Notes: generated by a model not told the origin, from the sequence alone. A stretch of 64,000 nt of DNA from Bacillus sp. S/N-304-OC-R1 (GCF_019749375.1 NZ_JACWFE010000001.1:372001-436000); one strand, 5' to 3'. Positions 17,715 to 28,692 are shown, counted from the stretch's first letter. Program-made: numbers and translations.

Positions 17715-19310
17715 CTAATCTTCAGCAATCCAAGTACGCAATAGTTTGGCAAAATCCTCTGGTTTTTCCTTAGCCATTTTTTCAAGCTGCTTTTTGCGCA
17801 TTGAGCTTTCAGTTTCCTGCTCCTCGTTTACATCAGGAACATAAATGGCTTCTTCCATTTCTAATAATTCTTCTGCTTCAGCTTTTTGTTTTCTTCTTGC
17901 TCTAATAAATAAGAAGATTAACAATCCAATAATAGCCAGAAGAACTCCACCTACTATATAAGCCCAAAGAGGAAGAACTTGTTTAACATCTTCAGTGAAT
18001 TGCACTTTTCCATTAAACGGCTGAACAGATACAACAATTTTGTTATTGATTGCCTCATCCGTCAGTTCTTGTGTTCCGGCTTTTTTATCAATTGTTGTCC
18101 GCACAATGGTTGCCAGAATTTTTGTGATATCATCTACTCTTTCTTGAGGTAGTGAAGTTGGATCATCTGGTTTCGGCGGTTCAACCATTACCTGGATACC
18201 TAAGTCTCTTACTTTATAAGGACTTTCTACGATTTCTTTACGAATTTTGTTTACTTCATTATTAAAAGTTTCTTGTACTTTCTCATAATCTCCGTTTGTT
18301 CCATTTCCCTCTAAGTAGGAAGACCCCGGTACATCTGCAGGATCTTCAGCAGCAGCTAATCCGCCGGCTTGATCTGCACTTCCCGTAAAGGTTTCTGTAA
18401 TCTTTTGGGCACTGATAGCAATTCCCGCCATATTTTCTTCATCTACTGGAGTGACGAGATTTTCTTCTCTATTTTCCTGGGTAAAGTCAACATCTGCTGT
18501 TACAGACACAACTACCTTGTCCTGACCCATTAATGTGCCGAGCATTCCTTGGACTTGGCGCTGTACATCGCGTTCAATTTGCTTTTTAATTTCATGCTGT
18601 TCAGCAAAAGTTGAACCAGGAGTAGAATTTTGATTATTTTTTAGATCAAAGTACTCAAAAAACTGATTCGTTATGACGATATTATCAGTAGGTAGGTTTG
18701 GAATACTTTTTGAGACTAAATGATAAAGAGCTTGGATCTGTGATTCCTCAAATTTATACCCTGGTTTTGTATTCAAAACAATCGAAGCAGAAGCTTCTTC
18801 AGACGAGTCTTTCACAAAGATTCCTTTTTCCGGAAGGTTAATCATAACCTTTGCGTCATTAATCCCATCAATTCCTTTTATTAAATTTGCTAATTCTGTT
18901 TGCATTGAATCTAATTTAATCATTTTAAATTCATTTTCCGTTGTGCCTATGCCTGCATTTTGGCTGAAAAATGAGTAATCAATATTACCTGATTTCGGTA
19001 TCCCTTCAGCAGCCAGTTCAACTTTAAGCGTGTCCACTACTTCCTCAGGCACTTTAATCGTTGTTCCACCATCAGTAATTTCCGATTTTATCCCTCGGCC
19101 ATCTAGACTCTCTTTTATCGTTCCTGTTTCAGAAGGTGAAAGATTGCTATAAAGCGGCACATATGTTGTTCTCGTTGCCAACAAGGATAAACTAGTTACC
19201 AGAATTATAAATAAAAGTATGGAACCAAAGAGCAATATTTTCTGCTTTTTGGTTCGACTTTGCAAAAACTCTTGAATTTTCTCTTTATATTTCCGAAACG
19301 ATTCTTTCAT
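17715..19310 (-). CDS. fliF: Flagellar MS-ring protein FliF
   Basis: FliF builds the MS ring in the membrane. From ATG 19308-19310 it has 531 residues, close to the ~536 of B. subtilis. It has a first helix at about 22-42, ring-building motifs (PLYSNLSPSETGTIKESLDG and INDAKVMINLPEKGIFV), a low-complexity middle, a second helix at about 441-461 and the FliG-binding C-terminus ending RTWIAED. The start is supported by GGGGGA six bases upstream. The longer open frame would add 27 residues with no Shine-Dalgarno. Confidence 0.97.
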   Translation of the reverse strand: MKESFRKYKEKIQEFLQSRTKKQKILLFGSILLFIILVTSLSLLATRTTYVPLYSNLSPSETGTIKESLDGRGIKSEITDGGTTIKVPEEVVDTLKVELAAEGIPKSGNIDYSFFSQNAGIGTTENEFKMIKLDSMQTELANLIKGIDGINDAKVMINLPEKGIFVKDSSEEASASIVLNTKPGYKFEESQIQALYHLVSKSIPNLPTDNIVITNQFFEYFDLKNNQNSTPGSTFAEQHEIKKQIERDVQRQVQGMLGTLMGQDKVVVSVTADVDFTQENREENLVTPVDEENMAGIAISAQKITETFTGSADQAGGLAAAEDPADVPGSSYLEGNGTNGDYEKVQETFNNEVNKIRKEIVESPYKVRDLGIQVMVEPPKPDDPTSLPQERVDDITKILATIVRTTIDKKAGTQELTDEAINNKIVVSVQPFNGKVQFTEDVKQVLPLWAYIVGGVLLAIIGLLIFLFIRARRKQKAEAEELLEMEEAIYVPDVNEEQETESSMRKKQLEKMAKEKPEDFAKLLRTWIAED

Positions 19311-19413
19311 TTCAATCCCCCGGTTATTCTGTCTCATTCTTTGGCAGCTAATAACCGCAAAACAGTAGTTTTTAGCTTCAAAATTGTTCAATTAACAAAA
19401 AACAACTATTCTA

Positions 19414-19722
19414 TTAAACTTGCATACGCATCGTTTCTTGGTATGCCTCAATTACTTTATTGCGGATTTCCAATGTTGTCTGAAGTGTTATGCTTGCTTT
19501 TTGTGAAGCAATCATAACTTGGTGCAAATCTATATTTTCGCCTCTTACTAGTTTTTCTGTCATATTATCAGATACATTTTGAAGTTTATTAACTTCTTCA
19601 ATAGATTTCTTTAATACGGACGCAAAACTCTTTTGAGCCTCGTATGGTGTATATGTATGAGTCTGTTTTGGTTCCTGCGGTTTTAAAATTTGGCTTACAG
19701 AAGCCATCCCTATATTATTCAT
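19414..19722 (-). CDS. fliE: Flagellar hook-basal body protein FliE
   Basis: FliE joins the rod to the MS ring. Its 102 residues include the conserved C-terminal half SFASVLKKSIEEVNKLQNVS and LHQVMIASQKASITLQTTLE, followed by RNKVIEAYQETMRMQV. AAAGGAG lies about eight bases before the ATG. It sits between flgC and fliF. Confidence 0.96.
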   Translation of the reverse strand: MNNIGMASVSQILKPQEPKQTHTYTPYEAQKSFASVLKKSIEEVNKLQNVSDNMTEKLVRGENIDLHQVMIASQKASITLQTTLEIRNKVIEAYQETMRMQV

Positions 19723-19735
19723 CTACTCTGCTCCT

Positions 19736-20194
19736 TTATTTCCCGATTTCCAATGCTTTCATCAACATGCTCTTCGAAGCATTCAAGACAGTCACATTAG
19801 CTTCATACGATCTAGTAGCACTAATTAAATCTACCATCTCTTTCAAAGGATCCACATTAGGAAGTTCGACATATCCTTCAGCATTAGCATCAGGATGCTC
19901 AGGATTATAAACAAGCTTAAATGGTGTTTGATCTTCCACAATTCTTGTAACCTTTACACCATTTCCTGCTCCATCTGCATTAGAGCGATTCATTGCTTTA
20001 TTTAGGAAATTTGAAAATTGACCTTCTTTTGGTTCGAGTATGACAGATTTTCTGCGGTAAGGCTGCCATTCCCCATTCACTAGCTTTCCTCTAGTTGAGT
20101 CCACATTCGCCATATTGGAAGAAATAACATCCATTCTTAAACGCTGCGCTGTTAATGCGGAAGCAGAATTATTCATACTATGAAAAATCGACAT
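19736..20194 (-). CDS. flgC: Flagellar rod protein FlgC
   Basis: FlgC is a proximal rod subunit. The 152 residues carry the rod/hook N-terminal pattern (SASALTAQRLRMDVISSNMA), the NPEHPDANAEGYVELPNV motif near residue 100, and the C-terminal helix MVDLISATRSYEANVTVLNA. The ATG follows GGAGGTAAATAAC, and flgB ends 2 bases upstream of it. Confidence 0.97.
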   Translation of the reverse strand: MSIFHSMNNSASALTAQRLRMDVISSNMANVDSTRGKLVNGEWQPYRRKSVILEPKEGQFSNFLNKAMNRSNADGAGNGVKVTRIVEDQTPFKLVYNPEHPDANAEGYVELPNVDPLKEMVDLISATRSYEANVTVLNASKSMLMKALEIGK

Positions 20195-20196
20195 TG

Positions 20197-20589
20197 TTAT
20201 TTACCTCCTCTAATGACTGTCTGCAAACTCGAAAACTTACCGTTAATTCTCTCGATAAGGGCGTTGTAATAGATTTGGTTACCTGCTAAATCTGTCATTT
20301 CTTTATCTATATCAACACTATTTCCATTATGATTGTAAGAAACATTTTTTTTTGTGATCACTCCAGCATTTGAGAGCTGACTGCCTTGAAAGTCAAAATG
20401 ACGCATATCTGTGCGGTTTGCATGTATTACATTTACTGCTTCCTCTAATGACTGTTTAAAGCTAACATCTTTTGCTTTATAGCCTGGAGTTGCTTCATTA
20501 GCAATGTTTTGTGAGATTACTTTTTGTTTTAGTGCAGAATAATTAAGACCATTTTCAAGAGACGTTATTGTATTAGAAAATAACTTCAT
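20197..20589 (-). CDS. flgB: Flagellar rod protein FlgB
   Basis: FlgB is the first proximal rod subunit and the first gene of the fla/che operon. The protein has 130 residues with VISQNIANEATPGYKAKDVS near the N-terminus and the C-terminal GNQIYYNALIERINGKFSSL helix. The ATG at 20587-20589 has GAGGTG six bases upstream. A GTG three codons earlier overlaps that Shine-Dalgarno and was rejected as the start. The 400 bases upstream hold the codY terminator and, by inference, the operon promoter. Confidence 0.96.
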   Translation of the reverse strand: MKLFSNTITSLENGLNYSALKQKVISQNIANEATPGYKAKDVSFKQSLEEAVNVIHANRTDMRHFDFQGSQLSNAGVITKKNVSYNHNGNSVDIDKEMTDLAGNQIYYNALIERINGKFSSLQTVIRGGK

Positions 20590-20941
20590 AAAACGCACCT
20601 CATTAATGCTATTTTTAAGATAAATTTGGCATTTAAGTAAAATGTTGAAATTAGAAGAAAAAAAACGATTTATGTCGCTTACCTTTTATTGTAATGAAAA
20701 TGAAATAATCTGTCTATGATACTTAGGATACTTTTAACATGACCTTATTCCCATTTTTTATTATAGATCGAGAAAATCTTGTAGGAAAGAGTAAAACTTT
20801 GTAAATAATAACAAATTTACGAACAAATAACCTGATAACTTTAACACAAATATTAAAAAAGTCCTATAACATTGAAATGAAATTTAGTAATTAACGTAAA
20901 AAACATTTTAAAAAAATTAATAAATGTAATATGCGAACAAT
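20590..20941. other. Intergenic region between codY and flgB (AT-rich, presumed fla/che promoter region)
   Basis: About 350 very AT-rich bases lie between the codY terminator and flgB. In B. subtilis this interval holds the fla/che promoters. I looked for sigma-A and sigma-D boxes on the minus strand and found only weak candidates, such as TTTACA with an 18-base spacer to CAAGAT. I cannot name a promoter with confidence. No open frame of note is present. Confidence 0.5.
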
Positions 20942-20979
20942 AAAAAACCTCCCTTTTTGTCGAAAGAAGGAGGTTTTTT
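20942..20979 (-). terminator. Rho-independent terminator of codY
   Basis: AAAAAACCTCC (20942-20952) pairs with GGAGGTTTTTT (20969-20979), with a further inner CTTT/AAAG pairing. Read on the minus strand, the stem lies just after the codY stop and ends in a run of T. It separates codY from the flagellar operon. Confidence 0.9.
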
Positions 20980-20989
20980 TGCAAATATT

Positions 20990-21769
20990 TTAGTGAGATT
21001 TTAATTTTTCAAGCTCATATAAAAACTTGTCATTCAGAACTTTAATATAAGTTCCTTTCATACCAAGTGATCTTGATTCAATTACGCCTGCACTTTCTAA
21101 TTTTCTTAGTGCATTGACGATAACCGATCTTGTAATTCCCACACGGTCAGCTATTTTAGAAGCTACAAGAAGACCTTCGCTGCCGCTTAGTTCTTCAAAT
21201 ATATGCTCAATCGCTTCAAGTTCACTATATGAAAGAGAACTGATAGCCATTTGTACAACTGCTTTGCTGCGTGCTTCTTCTTCAATTTCTTCTGATTTTT
21301 CACGTAAAATTTCCATTCCTACTACTGTTGCACCATACTCAGCTAAAATTAAATCGTCATCATGGAATTGCTCGTTTAATCTTGCAAGGATTAAAGTACC
21401 TAGTCTCTCCCCGCCGCCGATAATTGGAACAATTGTTGTTAAACCTGTTCTAAATAGGTCTTTATTTTCAACAGGGAATGCGGAATATTCACTTTCAACA
21501 TCAAGGTTTGGTGAAGTCTCTTGAATGTTAAAAAGATTATTTGTATATTCTTCAGGAAATTGACGATCCGCTAGCATTTGTTTCATACGGTCATTTTCAA
21601 TTTGCTGATTTACCGCAAACCCTAAAAGTTTCCCACGTCTGCTGACAACAAAAATATTTGCAGAAATAACATCACTTAATGTCTCTGCCATTTCTTTAAA
21701 GTTAACAGGTTTTCCAGCCGCTCTTTGAAGCATAGCATTAATTTTTCTTGTTCTTGATAATAAATCCAT
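20990..21769 (-). CDS. codY: Global nutrient-responsive repressor CodY
   Basis: CodY senses GTP and branched-chain amino acids and represses stationary-phase genes. It often includes the fla/che operon immediately downstream. From ATG 21767-21769 it has 259 residues, as in B. subtilis. The N-terminal GAF domain spans about 1-155 ([40 protein letters not shown]). The C-terminal winged helix (about 200-250) includes [25 protein letters not shown] lies eight bases before this ATG, whereas the longer open frame lacks a site. Confidence 0.99.
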   Translation of the reverse strand: MDLLSRTRKINAMLQRAAGKPVNFKEMAETLSDVISANIFVVSRRGKLLGFAVNQQIENDRMKQMLADRQFPEEYTNNLFNIQETSPNLDVESEYSAFPVENKDLFRTGLTTIVPIIGGGERLGTLILARLNEQFHDDDLILAEYGATVVGMEILREKSEEIEEEARSKAVVQMAISSLSYSELEAIEHIFEELSGSEGLLVASKIADRVGITRSVIVNALRKLESAGVIESRSLGMKGTYIKVLNDKFLYELEKLKSH

Positions 21770-21873
21770 TGAATTTTCCTCCATTTTGCTTAACAATAAA
21801 GCTTTATTCTGTTTTATCTTGAATCATAATATTATTATTTGTCTATCTATTCACAAATAATTTAACACAAATT

Positions 21874-23277
21874 TTACAATATAAATTGACTTAAGTCCTT
21901 GTTGCGAGATATTGCACCTAATTTCTCCTCTACATACTGAGGAGTGATTAATATTTTTTCCATTGTTACGTCTGGAGCCTCAAAAGATAAATCTTCCAAC
22001 AGCTTTTCCATGATCGTATGAAGACGGCGTGCTCCGATATTATCAGTATTTTGATTTACCTCGAATGCGAATTCAGCAATCCTACGAATAGCATCGTCAG
22101 AAAATTCAATTTGTATACCTTCTGTTTCTAATAATGCTTGATATTGTTTAATTAAAGCATTGTCAGGCTCAACTAAAATATTAAAGAAGTCTTCAACAGT
22201 TAACTTAGTTAACTCCACCCTAATTGGAAAACGCCCTTGCAATTCCGGTATTAAGTCTGATGGTTTTGCCATGTGAAATGCCCCAGCTGCCATAAAAAGA
22301 ATATGATCTGTTTTTACAGTGCCATATTTAGTCACAACAGTAGAACCTTCTACAACCGGCAAAATATCACGCTGAACACCTTCACGGGAAACATCAGCAG
22401 ACGATCCGCCATTATTTTTGCTGGCAATTTTATCAATTTCATCAATGAAAATAATTCCTGATTGCTCTGCACGAAAAACCGCTTCTTGAGTCACTTCATC
22501 CATATCAATTAATTTCTGTGCCTCTTCGTTCGTAAGAATTTTTCTTGCTTCACTAACAGTGAGCTTTCTTTTTTTTCTGCGTTTTGGCATTAAACTACTT
22601 AAAGCATCCTGCATATTCATCCCCATTTGTTCCATTCCAGAACCTTGAAGCATATCAAACATGGATGGTTGCTGCTCTTCTAATTCAACGGTAATATATT
22701 CATTTTCAAGTTCACCTAAAGCTAGCTTTTCTTTAACCACTTTACGTTTTGCCTGAATATTCATATCATCAGAAGATGTATCTTGTTCAGTTTGATCATT
22801 TCCACCGCCAAAAAGCATTTCAAGAGGGTTTTTATAGTTAACCGTTTTTTTGTTAGAAGGAACTAATAAATCAATAATTATTCTGTTTGCACTTTCCTCA
22901 GCACGTTCCTTAACACTTGCCATTTTATCTTCCTTAACAAGCCTTACAGATGTTTCAACTAGGTCCCTAACCATAGACTCAACATCACGTCCGACATAAC
23001 CGACTTCAGTAAATTTAGTTGCTTCAACCTTAACAAAAGGTGCTCCAACTAACTTTGCCATCCGGCGGGCAATTTCAGTCTTACCAACACCAGTTGGCCC
23101 AATCATCAAAATGTTTTTCGGGCTAATTTCATCACGAAGCTTCTCATCTAATAGTCCACGGCGATACCTGTTCCTAAGTGCTACTGCTACTGCTTTTTTC
23201 GCTTCCTTTTGACCAATAATAAACTGATCAAGTTTTTCAACGATTTGACGGGGTGTTAAATTCATTCCTTTAACCAT
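21874..23277 (-). CDS. hslU: HslU (ClpY) ATPase subunit of the HslUV protease
   Basis: HslU is the AAA+ unfoldase that feeds substrates to HslV. Its 467 residues include Walker [10 protein letters not shown] (near residue 60), the GYVGRD pore motif, a variable I-domain (about 110-240), Walker B IIFIDEID, the sensor region [20 protein letters not shown] and the C-terminal SQFIL tail that docks into HslV. The start ATG follows GGGAGAG. The second in-frame Met has no spacing to a site. Confidence 0.97.
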   Translation of the reverse strand: MVKGMNLTPRQIVEKLDQFIIGQKEAKKAVAVALRNRYRRGLLDEKLRDEISPKNILMIGPTGVGKTEIARRMAKLVGAPFVKVEATKFTEVGYVGRDVESMVRDLVETSVRLVKEDKMASVKERAEESANRIIIDLLVPSNKKTVNYKNPLEMLFGGGNDQTEQDTSSDDMNIQAKRKVVKEKLALGELENEYITVELEEQQPSMFDMLQGSGMEQMGMNMQDALSSLMPKRRKKRKLTVSEARKILTNEEAQKLIDMDEVTQEAVFRAEQSGIIFIDEIDKIASKNNGGSSADVSREGVQRDILPVVEGSTVVTKYGTVKTDHILFMAAGAFHMAKPSDLIPELQGRFPIRVELTKLTVEDFFNILVEPDNALIKQYQALLETEGIQIEFSDDAIRRIAEFAFEVNQNTDNIGARRLHTIMEKLLEDLSFEAPDVTMEKILITPQYVEEKLGAISRNKDLSQFIL

Positions 23278-23295
23278 CGGTCAGAACACTCTCCC

Positions 23296-23838
23296 TTACA
23301 GTTCTTCCACAATAATATTGTGATTTGTGTAAACACATATTTCAGCTGCCATTTCCAGTGAAGCTTTTGCAATCTCCTTAGCTGATAAATGGTCACCGGC
23401 ATAGCGTTTTAATGATCTTCCAGCAGCAAGAGCATAATGTCCGCCTGAGCCAATAGCTAATATTCCGTCGTCAGGCTCAATAACCTCACCTGTTCCCGAA
23501 ATAAGAAGCATACTTTCTGAATTCATGACAATAAGCATTGCTTCAAGTTTCCGCAATACTTTATCACTCCTCCATTGCTTGGCAAGCTCCACTGCAGCCC
23601 GCTGAAGATTTCCATTATACTCTTCAAGCTTTCCTTCAAACATCTCGAATAAAGTAAACGCATCTGCAACAGAACCAGCAAATCCAGCAATGACTTTCCC
23701 ATTGAACAGTTTCCGAACTTTACGTGCAGTATGTTTCATTACAACCGCATTGCCAAATGTAACCTGGCCATCACCGGCCATTGCACATTCTCCTTTATGT
23801 TGCACAGCAAATATAGTTGTTGCATGGAATTGAGACAT
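23296..23838 (-). CDS. hslV: HslV (ClpQ) peptidase subunit, N-terminal serine type
   Basis: HslV is the proteasome-like peptidase of HslUV. It has 180 residues and family motifs [31 protein letters not shown] and [14 protein letters not shown]. The predicted mature N-terminus starts SQFHATTIF, five residues before the TTI that begins E. coli HslV. This is the B. subtilis CodW/ClpQ form, where an N-terminal Ser has been proposed as nucleophile. It lies between xerC and hslU. Confidence 0.97.
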   Translation of the reverse strand: MSQFHATTIFAVQHKGECAMAGDGQVTFGNAVVMKHTARKVRKLFNGKVIAGFAGSVADAFTLFEMFEGKLEEYNGNLQRAAVELAKQWRSDKVLRKLEAMLIVMNSESMLLISGTGEVIEPDDGILAIGSGGHYALAAGRSLKRYAGDHLSAKEIAKASLEMAAEICVYTNHNIIVEEL

Positions 23839-23893
23839 TCTTTATCCTCCTTTTGCCTAGTATTCCTATATTGGGCAAAGCATCCATATGGTG

Positions 23894-24796
23894 CTAAGCT
23901 CTAGGATGATGGGCTAAATAAGAACTTCTTAAATACTCACTAGTAACATGTGTATATACTTGTGTTGACGATAAAAAAGCATGACCTAGCAATTCCTGAA
24001 CGGTTCTCATATCTGCACCATTTGCAAGTAAATGTGTTGCAAACGAATGTCTAAGCATATGGGGATGTATTTTGCCATTTAAAGATGACTGTTCAATCAG
24101 CTGATTAAGAATATGCCTAATGCCCCGAGGTGTTAATGGTCTCCCTCTGCTATTTAAAAATAAATAATCGTTAGGTGCTTCCTTAGCAAGCAAGCTTTGG
24201 CGGCCATGTTGTATGTAATATTGTAAGGCGTCTTGGGCGAAGCTTCCAAATGGAATGTACCTTTGCTTATTACCCTTGCCCTGAACTAAAACGGTTGATA
24301 AATGCATATCTAAATCATTTAACCGGATATTACTGCATTCACTTACACGAATACCCGTTGCGTAAAGCAGTTCTAATAAAGCTTTGTTTCTTTGCCCTAA
24401 TATCGTATCCGATTTACATGCATTAAATAACTCTTTCAATTCTTCCTCATAAAAAAATTCCGGAAGCCTTTTTTCAAGCTTTGGAATTGAAGCTAGAGCA
24501 AAAGGATTTTCGGAGACTATTTTTTCTCTAACAAGGAATCGAAAAAAACTTCGTAAACAAGAAATTTTTCTTGCAACTGATTTTCTTGCTAATTTTTTTT
24601 CAAAAAGCTTTGTTAAATAAATTCGGACATCAAAGTATTTAACATTTTCCAGCTTGCTAATTCCTTGTTCAGATATGAACATATAAAATTCGTTAATATC
24701 TTGCTGATAATGTTCAATAGTATATTGTGAATAATTTTTCTCGATTTGTAAATATTCAATAAACATGTTTAACGAATTGTTCACATTTTGGTCCAT
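23894..24796 (-). CDS. xerC: Tyrosine recombinase XerC (CodV)
   Basis: XerC acts with XerD to resolve chromosome dimers at dif. The 300 residues contain a SAM-like N-terminal DNA-binding domain (about 8-95) and the catalytic domain with R150 (in GIRVSE), K174 (GKGNKQR), H246 and R249 (HPHMLRH), H272 (LLGH) and nucleophile Y281 (STQVYTH). All are in order, so the protein should be active. A 14-bp hairpin lies immediately before its GAGGTGA ribosome binding site. Confidence 0.97.
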   Translation of the reverse strand: MDQNVNNSLNMFIEYLQIEKNYSQYTIEHYQQDINEFYMFISEQGISKLENVKYFDVRIYLTKLFEKKLARKSVARKISCLRSFFRFLVREKIVSENPFALASIPKLEKRLPEFFYEEELKELFNACKSDTILGQRNKALLELLYATGIRVSECSNIRLNDLDMHLSTVLVQGKGNKQRYIPFGSFAQDALQYYIQHGRQSLLAKEAPNDYLFLNSRGRPLTPRGIRHILNQLIEQSSLNGKIHPHMLRHSFATHLLANGADMRTVQELLGHAFLSSTQVYTHVTSEYLRSSYLAHHPRA

Positions 24797-24811
24797 TTAT
24801 TAATCACCTCA

Positions 24812-24850
24812 CAAGGGCTTCTAAATAGTATCACATTTTAGAAGCCCTTG
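24812..24850 (-). other. Strong hairpin between trmFO and xerC
   Basis: CAAGGGCTTCTAAA (24812-24825) is perfectly complementary to TTTAGAAGCCCTTG (24837-24850), with an 11-base loop. On the minus strand it starts a few bases after the trmFO stop and ends directly before the xerC ribosome binding site. No T-run follows it, so efficient intrinsic termination is unlikely. mRNA processing, stability or coupling control are possible roles (inference). Confidence 0.75.
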
Positions 24851-24853
24851 CAA

Positions 24854-26164
24854 TTAAATCTCCTTACTTTTCGCAAAGTTCTGAATTGTTTCTAACGCTC
24901 TGTTAGCGTGCTGCTCATTTCGCTCTTTCTTTCCTCTTATTTTAACTGGAAGCTCAGGCATCAAGCCAAAGTTTGCATTCATTGGCTGAAAGCTTTTTTC
25001 ATTAGCCGATGTAATATATCTTGCCATGCTTCCGATTACTGTTTCATGAGGAAATTCAAGTAACTCTTCTCCATTCACAAATCTTGCAGCATTAATTCCA
25101 GCTACTAAGCCGCTTGCAGCTGATTCTACATAGCCCTCTACCCCTGTCATCTGGCCAGCAAAAAAGAGATCATCCCGATTTTTAAATTGATAAGTTGATT
25201 TTAATACTTTAGGGGAGTTAATAAAAGTATTCCGGTGCATAACTCCGTAACGAACAATTTCAGCATTCTCCAAACCCGGTATTAATTGGATAACCTCTTT
25301 TTGAGGACCCCATTTAAGGTGAGTTTGAAATCCAACAATATTGTATAGTGTTCCAGCCGCATCGTCCTGACGAAGCTGTACGACTGCATATGGTCTTTTT
25401 CCCGTTTTAGGATCTTCTAAACCTACTGGCTTCATTGGACCAAAAAGCATGGTCTTTTTCCCTCTGTTAGCCATTACTTCAATTGGCATACAGCCTTCAA
25501 AAAAGATTTCTTTTTCAAATTCTTTTAATGGCACTGTTTCAGCGCTTATTAAAGCTTCATAAAATGTATTAAACTCTTCTTCTGTCATCGGACAGTTTAA
25601 GTAAGCAGCTTCCCCTTTATCATAGCGTGATTTAAGGTAAACTTTATCCATATTAATGGACTCTTTCTCAATGATTGGGGCTGCAGCATCATAGAAATAT
25701 AAATATTCTTCCCCTGACAATTCCTTAAGCTTGGCTGACAATGACTCGCTCGTTAATGGTCCTGTTGCTATTATCGTCGGACCTTCAGGAATTCCAACTA
25801 CTTCTTCATTGATAACTGTTACATTTGGGTGATTCTTAACTTTTTCTGTTACTCGACCTGCAAATTCATGGCGGTCAACTGCTAATGCTCCTCCAGCAGG
25901 GACTGCACAAGCATCCGCAGACTCAATAATAATTGAGTTTAATTTCCTCATTTCTTCTTTTAACACCCCAACAGCATTCGTTAGCGTATTTGCACGTAAT
26001 GAGTTACTGCAGACTAGTTCTGCAAATTTTTCTGTATGATGAGCCGGAGTTTGTTTAACTGGTCTCATTTCATATAGGTTTACTTTAATTCCTCTATTAG
26101 CAAGCTGCCAGGCTGCCTCGCTTCCAGCTAACCCAGCACCTATAACATTAACTGTATTATTCAT
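24854..26164 (-). CDS. trmFO: tRNA (m5U54) methyltransferase TrmFO, folate/FAD dependent
   Basis: TrmFO methylates U54 of tRNA using methylene-THF and FAD. The protein has 436 residues from the ATG at 26162-26164. The FAD-binding motif [19 protein letters not shown] is at the N-terminus. The C-S-N-S segment [10 protein letters not shown] and the [20 protein letters not shown] region are family marks. GGAGGTAAGAA directly precedes this ATG. The 24-residue upstream extension seen in the longest frame lacks a site and was dropped. Confidence 0.97.
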   Translation of the reverse strand: MNNTVNVIGAGLAGSEAAWQLANRGIKVNLYEMRPVKQTPAHHTEKFAELVCSNSLRANTLTNAVGVLKEEMRKLNSIIIESADACAVPAGGALAVDRHEFAGRVTEKVKNHPNVTVINEEVVGIPEGPTIIATGPLTSESLSAKLKELSGEEYLYFYDAAAPIIEKESINMDKVYLKSRYDKGEAAYLNCPMTEEEFNTFYEALISAETVPLKEFEKEIFFEGCMPIEVMANRGKKTMLFGPMKPVGLEDPKTGKRPYAVVQLRQDDAAGTLYNIVGFQTHLKWGPQKEVIQLIPGLENAEIVRYGVMHRNTFINSPKVLKSTYQFKNRDDLFFAGQMTGVEGYVESAASGLVAGINAARFVNGEELLEFPHETVIGSMARYITSANEKSFQPMNANFGLMPELPVKIRGKKERNEQHANRALETIQNFAKSKEI

Positions 26165-26318
26165 TTTCTTACCTCCGCTTTTGAAACATAGCTCTCTTAC
26201 TTTACACCTAATCGTTATCACTTTGCAATGAAACAATTCTCATAAATAATAATTTATCTATAAAAATGATTAAATTTATTCTGTTTTAAGTAAAAGTTGG
26301 AATAAAAGTTATTTCATT

Positions 26319-26345
26319 AGAAAAGAGTGAGCGCATCGCCCACCC
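26319..26345 (-). terminator. Terminator after topA
   Basis: GTGAGCG (26327-26333) pairs with CGCCCAC (26337-26343) with one G-T pair and a three-base loop. On the minus strand it follows the topA stop within a few bases and is followed by TCTTTTCT. The stem is short, so confidence is moderate. Confidence 0.6.
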
Positions 26346-28421
26346 TTAACTTTGCTTTTCTTCCTTATAGTCACATTCGATACATTGGACTTGGACACCT
26401 TTTTTCAGCTTCTTTTCAATAAGCGTATTCTCACATTTTGGACAGCTGCGCGGTAAAGGCTTATCCCATGAAATAAAGTCACATTCCGGAAAACGGTCGC
26501 AACCATAAAAAATCCGGCGCTTTTTACTTTTTCTTTCTATTATATTTCCTTCATTACACTTCGGACACTTAACACCAATCTCTTTCACAATTGGTTTTGT
26601 ATTTCTGCAGTCAGGGAAATTGCTGCAAGCCATAAACTTACCGAAGCGTCCCATTTTAAATACCATAGGGCTGCCGCATTGTCCGCAATCTTCTCCTGCA
26701 GGCTCATCTTTAATCTCGACCTCTTGCATTTCCTTTTCGGCAATTTCAAGATGCTTTTCAAAGTCAATGTAAAAATTATGAATGATATCTACCCAATTTA
26801 CTTTGCCTTCTTCAACATAATCGAGATCCTTCTCCATCTTTGCCGTAAATTCTACGTCAAGAATGTCAGGGAAAAATTCGAGGATTAACTCATGAACAAT
26901 TTCTCCAAGCTCAGTTGGAATAAATCGCTTGTTATCTAATGCTACATACCCACGCTTTTGGATCGTATCTAAAGTAGGTGCAAATGTAGATGGGCGACCA
27001 ATCCCAAGTTCCTCAAGAGTTTTTACAAGACGAGCCTCTGTATAACGAGGTGGAGGCTGAGTAAAATGCTGTTTAGGTTCAATATCTTTTTTAAAGACCT
27101 CATCACCTTCCTTAAGATCAGGAAGCATTTTATCCTTTACATCATCTTGATCGTCTGTTCCCTCAACATATACCTTCATAAAGCCTGGAAACTTTATCTT
27201 AGATCCAGTTGCTCGGAAAATGACCTCTCCGTTTTTCAAATCTACACTCATTGTATCCATAATGGCTGGTGCCATTTGACTTGCAATAAATCGTTCCCAA
27301 ATTAATTTGTACAGACGCAGCTGATCCCTAGATAAAAACTCTTTAAGACTAGCTGGATCATTTGTAACACTTGTAGGCCGTATCGCTTCATGGGCATCTT
27401 GTGTATTGGATTTCTTCTTTTCTTTTTTCGGTTCTGAAGATAGATAATCTTTTCCAAACGTTTGGTCAATATAATTTGAAGCCTCTGTCTGGGCAATTTC
27501 GGAAATACGAGTTGAATCGGTTCTCATATAAGTAATCAAACCAACCGTACCCTCTTTGCCAAGATCAATCCCTTCATAAAGCTGCTGCGCGAGCATCATT
27601 GTTTTTTTCGCGCGAAAATTTAATTTCCTTGCCGCTTCCTGTTGTAGTGAAGATGTCGTAAATGGAGCCGCAGGATTTCTTTTTCGCTCTTTTTTAGTAA
27701 CAGATGTGACTGAAAACGTGCCATCAGACATTTTACTTAAAACATTTTCAACATCTTCTTTAGATTTTAATTCAAGCTTTTCTTTGCCAATGCCATAAAA
27801 GGATGCTTCAAAGCTGTCTTTCCCTTTTAGAAATTCACCATCAATTGACCAATATTCCTCTGGTTCAAACGCTTTAATTTCTTTTTCTCTATCAATAATT
27901 AATCGAACGGCTACGGATTGAACCCTACCTGCACTTAACCCTTTTTTTACTTTTTTCCATAGTAATGGGCTAATATTATAACCTACTAATCGATCAAGGA
28001 TCCGCCTTGCTTGCTGAGCATCAACAAGATCTGTATTAATTGGTCTTGGATTTTTAAATGAATCTTTTATCGCATCTTTAGTAATCTCATTAAACACAAC
28101 ACGACAATCTGATGTAATATCCATATTCAAACTATGTGCTAAATGCCAAGCAATTGCCTCACCTTCACGATCAGGGTCAGCTGCAAGGTATATTTTTTTA
28201 GCTTTTTTTGCGGCCGTTTTTAATTCTTTTAAAACAGGGCCCTTACCGCGAATTGTTATATATTTAGGTTCATATTGATTATCTATATCAACACCTGTTT
28301 GGCTTTTCGGAAGGTCCCGAACATGTCCCATTGATGCTTTTACTTTATATTTTTTACCTAGATAACGCTCAATCGTTTTTGCCTTTGCAGGTGACTCAAC
28401 GATAACTAAAAACTCTGACAT
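26346..28421 (-). CDS. topA: DNA topoisomerase I
   Basis: Topoisomerase I relaxes negative supercoils. It has 691 residues. The TOPRIM domain has [14 protein letters not shown] (about 60-75). The active-site Tyr is in [12 protein letters not shown] (near residue 297). Three C-terminal zinc ribbons with CxxC pairs follow (CGQCGSP, CPKCNEG, CPKCENT, each with a second Cys pair). The ATG follows AGGAGG, part of a small CCTC/GAGG inverted repeat. About 460 bases without a recognised gene separate it from dprA. Confidence 0.98.
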   Translation of the reverse strand: MSEFLVIVESPAKAKTIERYLGKKYKVKASMGHVRDLPKSQTGVDIDNQYEPKYITIRGKGPVLKELKTAAKKAKKIYLAADPDREGEAIAWHLAHSLNMDITSDCRVVFNEITKDAIKDSFKNPRPINTDLVDAQQARRILDRLVGYNISPLLWKKVKKGLSAGRVQSVAVRLIIDREKEIKAFEPEEYWSIDGEFLKGKDSFEASFYGIGKEKLELKSKEDVENVLSKMSDGTFSVTSVTKKERKRNPAAPFTTSSLQQEAARKLNFRAKKTMMLAQQLYEGIDLGKEGTVGLITYMRTDSTRISEIAQTEASNYIDQTFGKDYLSSEPKKEKKKSNTQDAHEAIRPTSVTNDPASLKEFLSRDQLRLYKLIWERFIASQMAPAIMDTMSVDLKNGEVIFRATGSKIKFPGFMKVYVEGTDDQDDVKDKMLPDLKEGDEVFKKDIEPKQHFTQPPPRYTEARLVKTLEELGIGRPSTFAPTLDTIQKRGYVALDNKRFIPTELGEIVHELILEFFPDILDVEFTAKMEKDLDYVEEGKVNWVDIIHNFYIDFEKHLEIAEKEMQEVEIKDEPAGEDCGQCGSPMVFKMGRFGKFMACSNFPDCRNTKPIVKEIGVKCPKCNEGNIIERKSKKRRIFYGCDRFPECDFISWDKPLPRSCPKCENTLIEKKLKKGVQVQCIECDYKEEKQS

Positions 28422-28615
28422 TCCTAGTCCTCCTTAAGAGGGGATTTTATTTCGGTTCAAGTAAGATGACTATTAACACAGCTTCAAATACTTAATACCA
28501 ATTATTTTATTGCTTTACCGACAGTAAAGTCTTTTTTCTACTTAGAAATAACTTTGTAAGATAAAAAATGCTGATATTATTAGGTTGTGAATAATGGTTG
28601 AAGAAATATCAACTA

Positions 28616-28644
28616 TTATTGTACAACTCTTTCATCTTTGTCAA
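28616..28644 (-). promoter_or_regulatory. Candidate sigma-A promoter for topA
   Basis: Read on the minus strand, TTGACA (28639-28644) is followed by TACAAT after 15 bases or CAATAA after 17. The perfect -35 box supports a promoter, but the -10 choice is unclear. It would give a leader of about 190 bases before topA. Confidence 0.4.
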
Positions 28645-28692
28645 ACATTAATATCAATATAAAAGCGGTTTCATTTTAAATGGTCTATTGAA

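Noticed and set aside
20770-20790. Possible CodY box (ATTTTC half-site) upstream of flgB
   Set aside because: Only one half matches the AATTTTCWGAAAATT consensus; about six positions differ overall.
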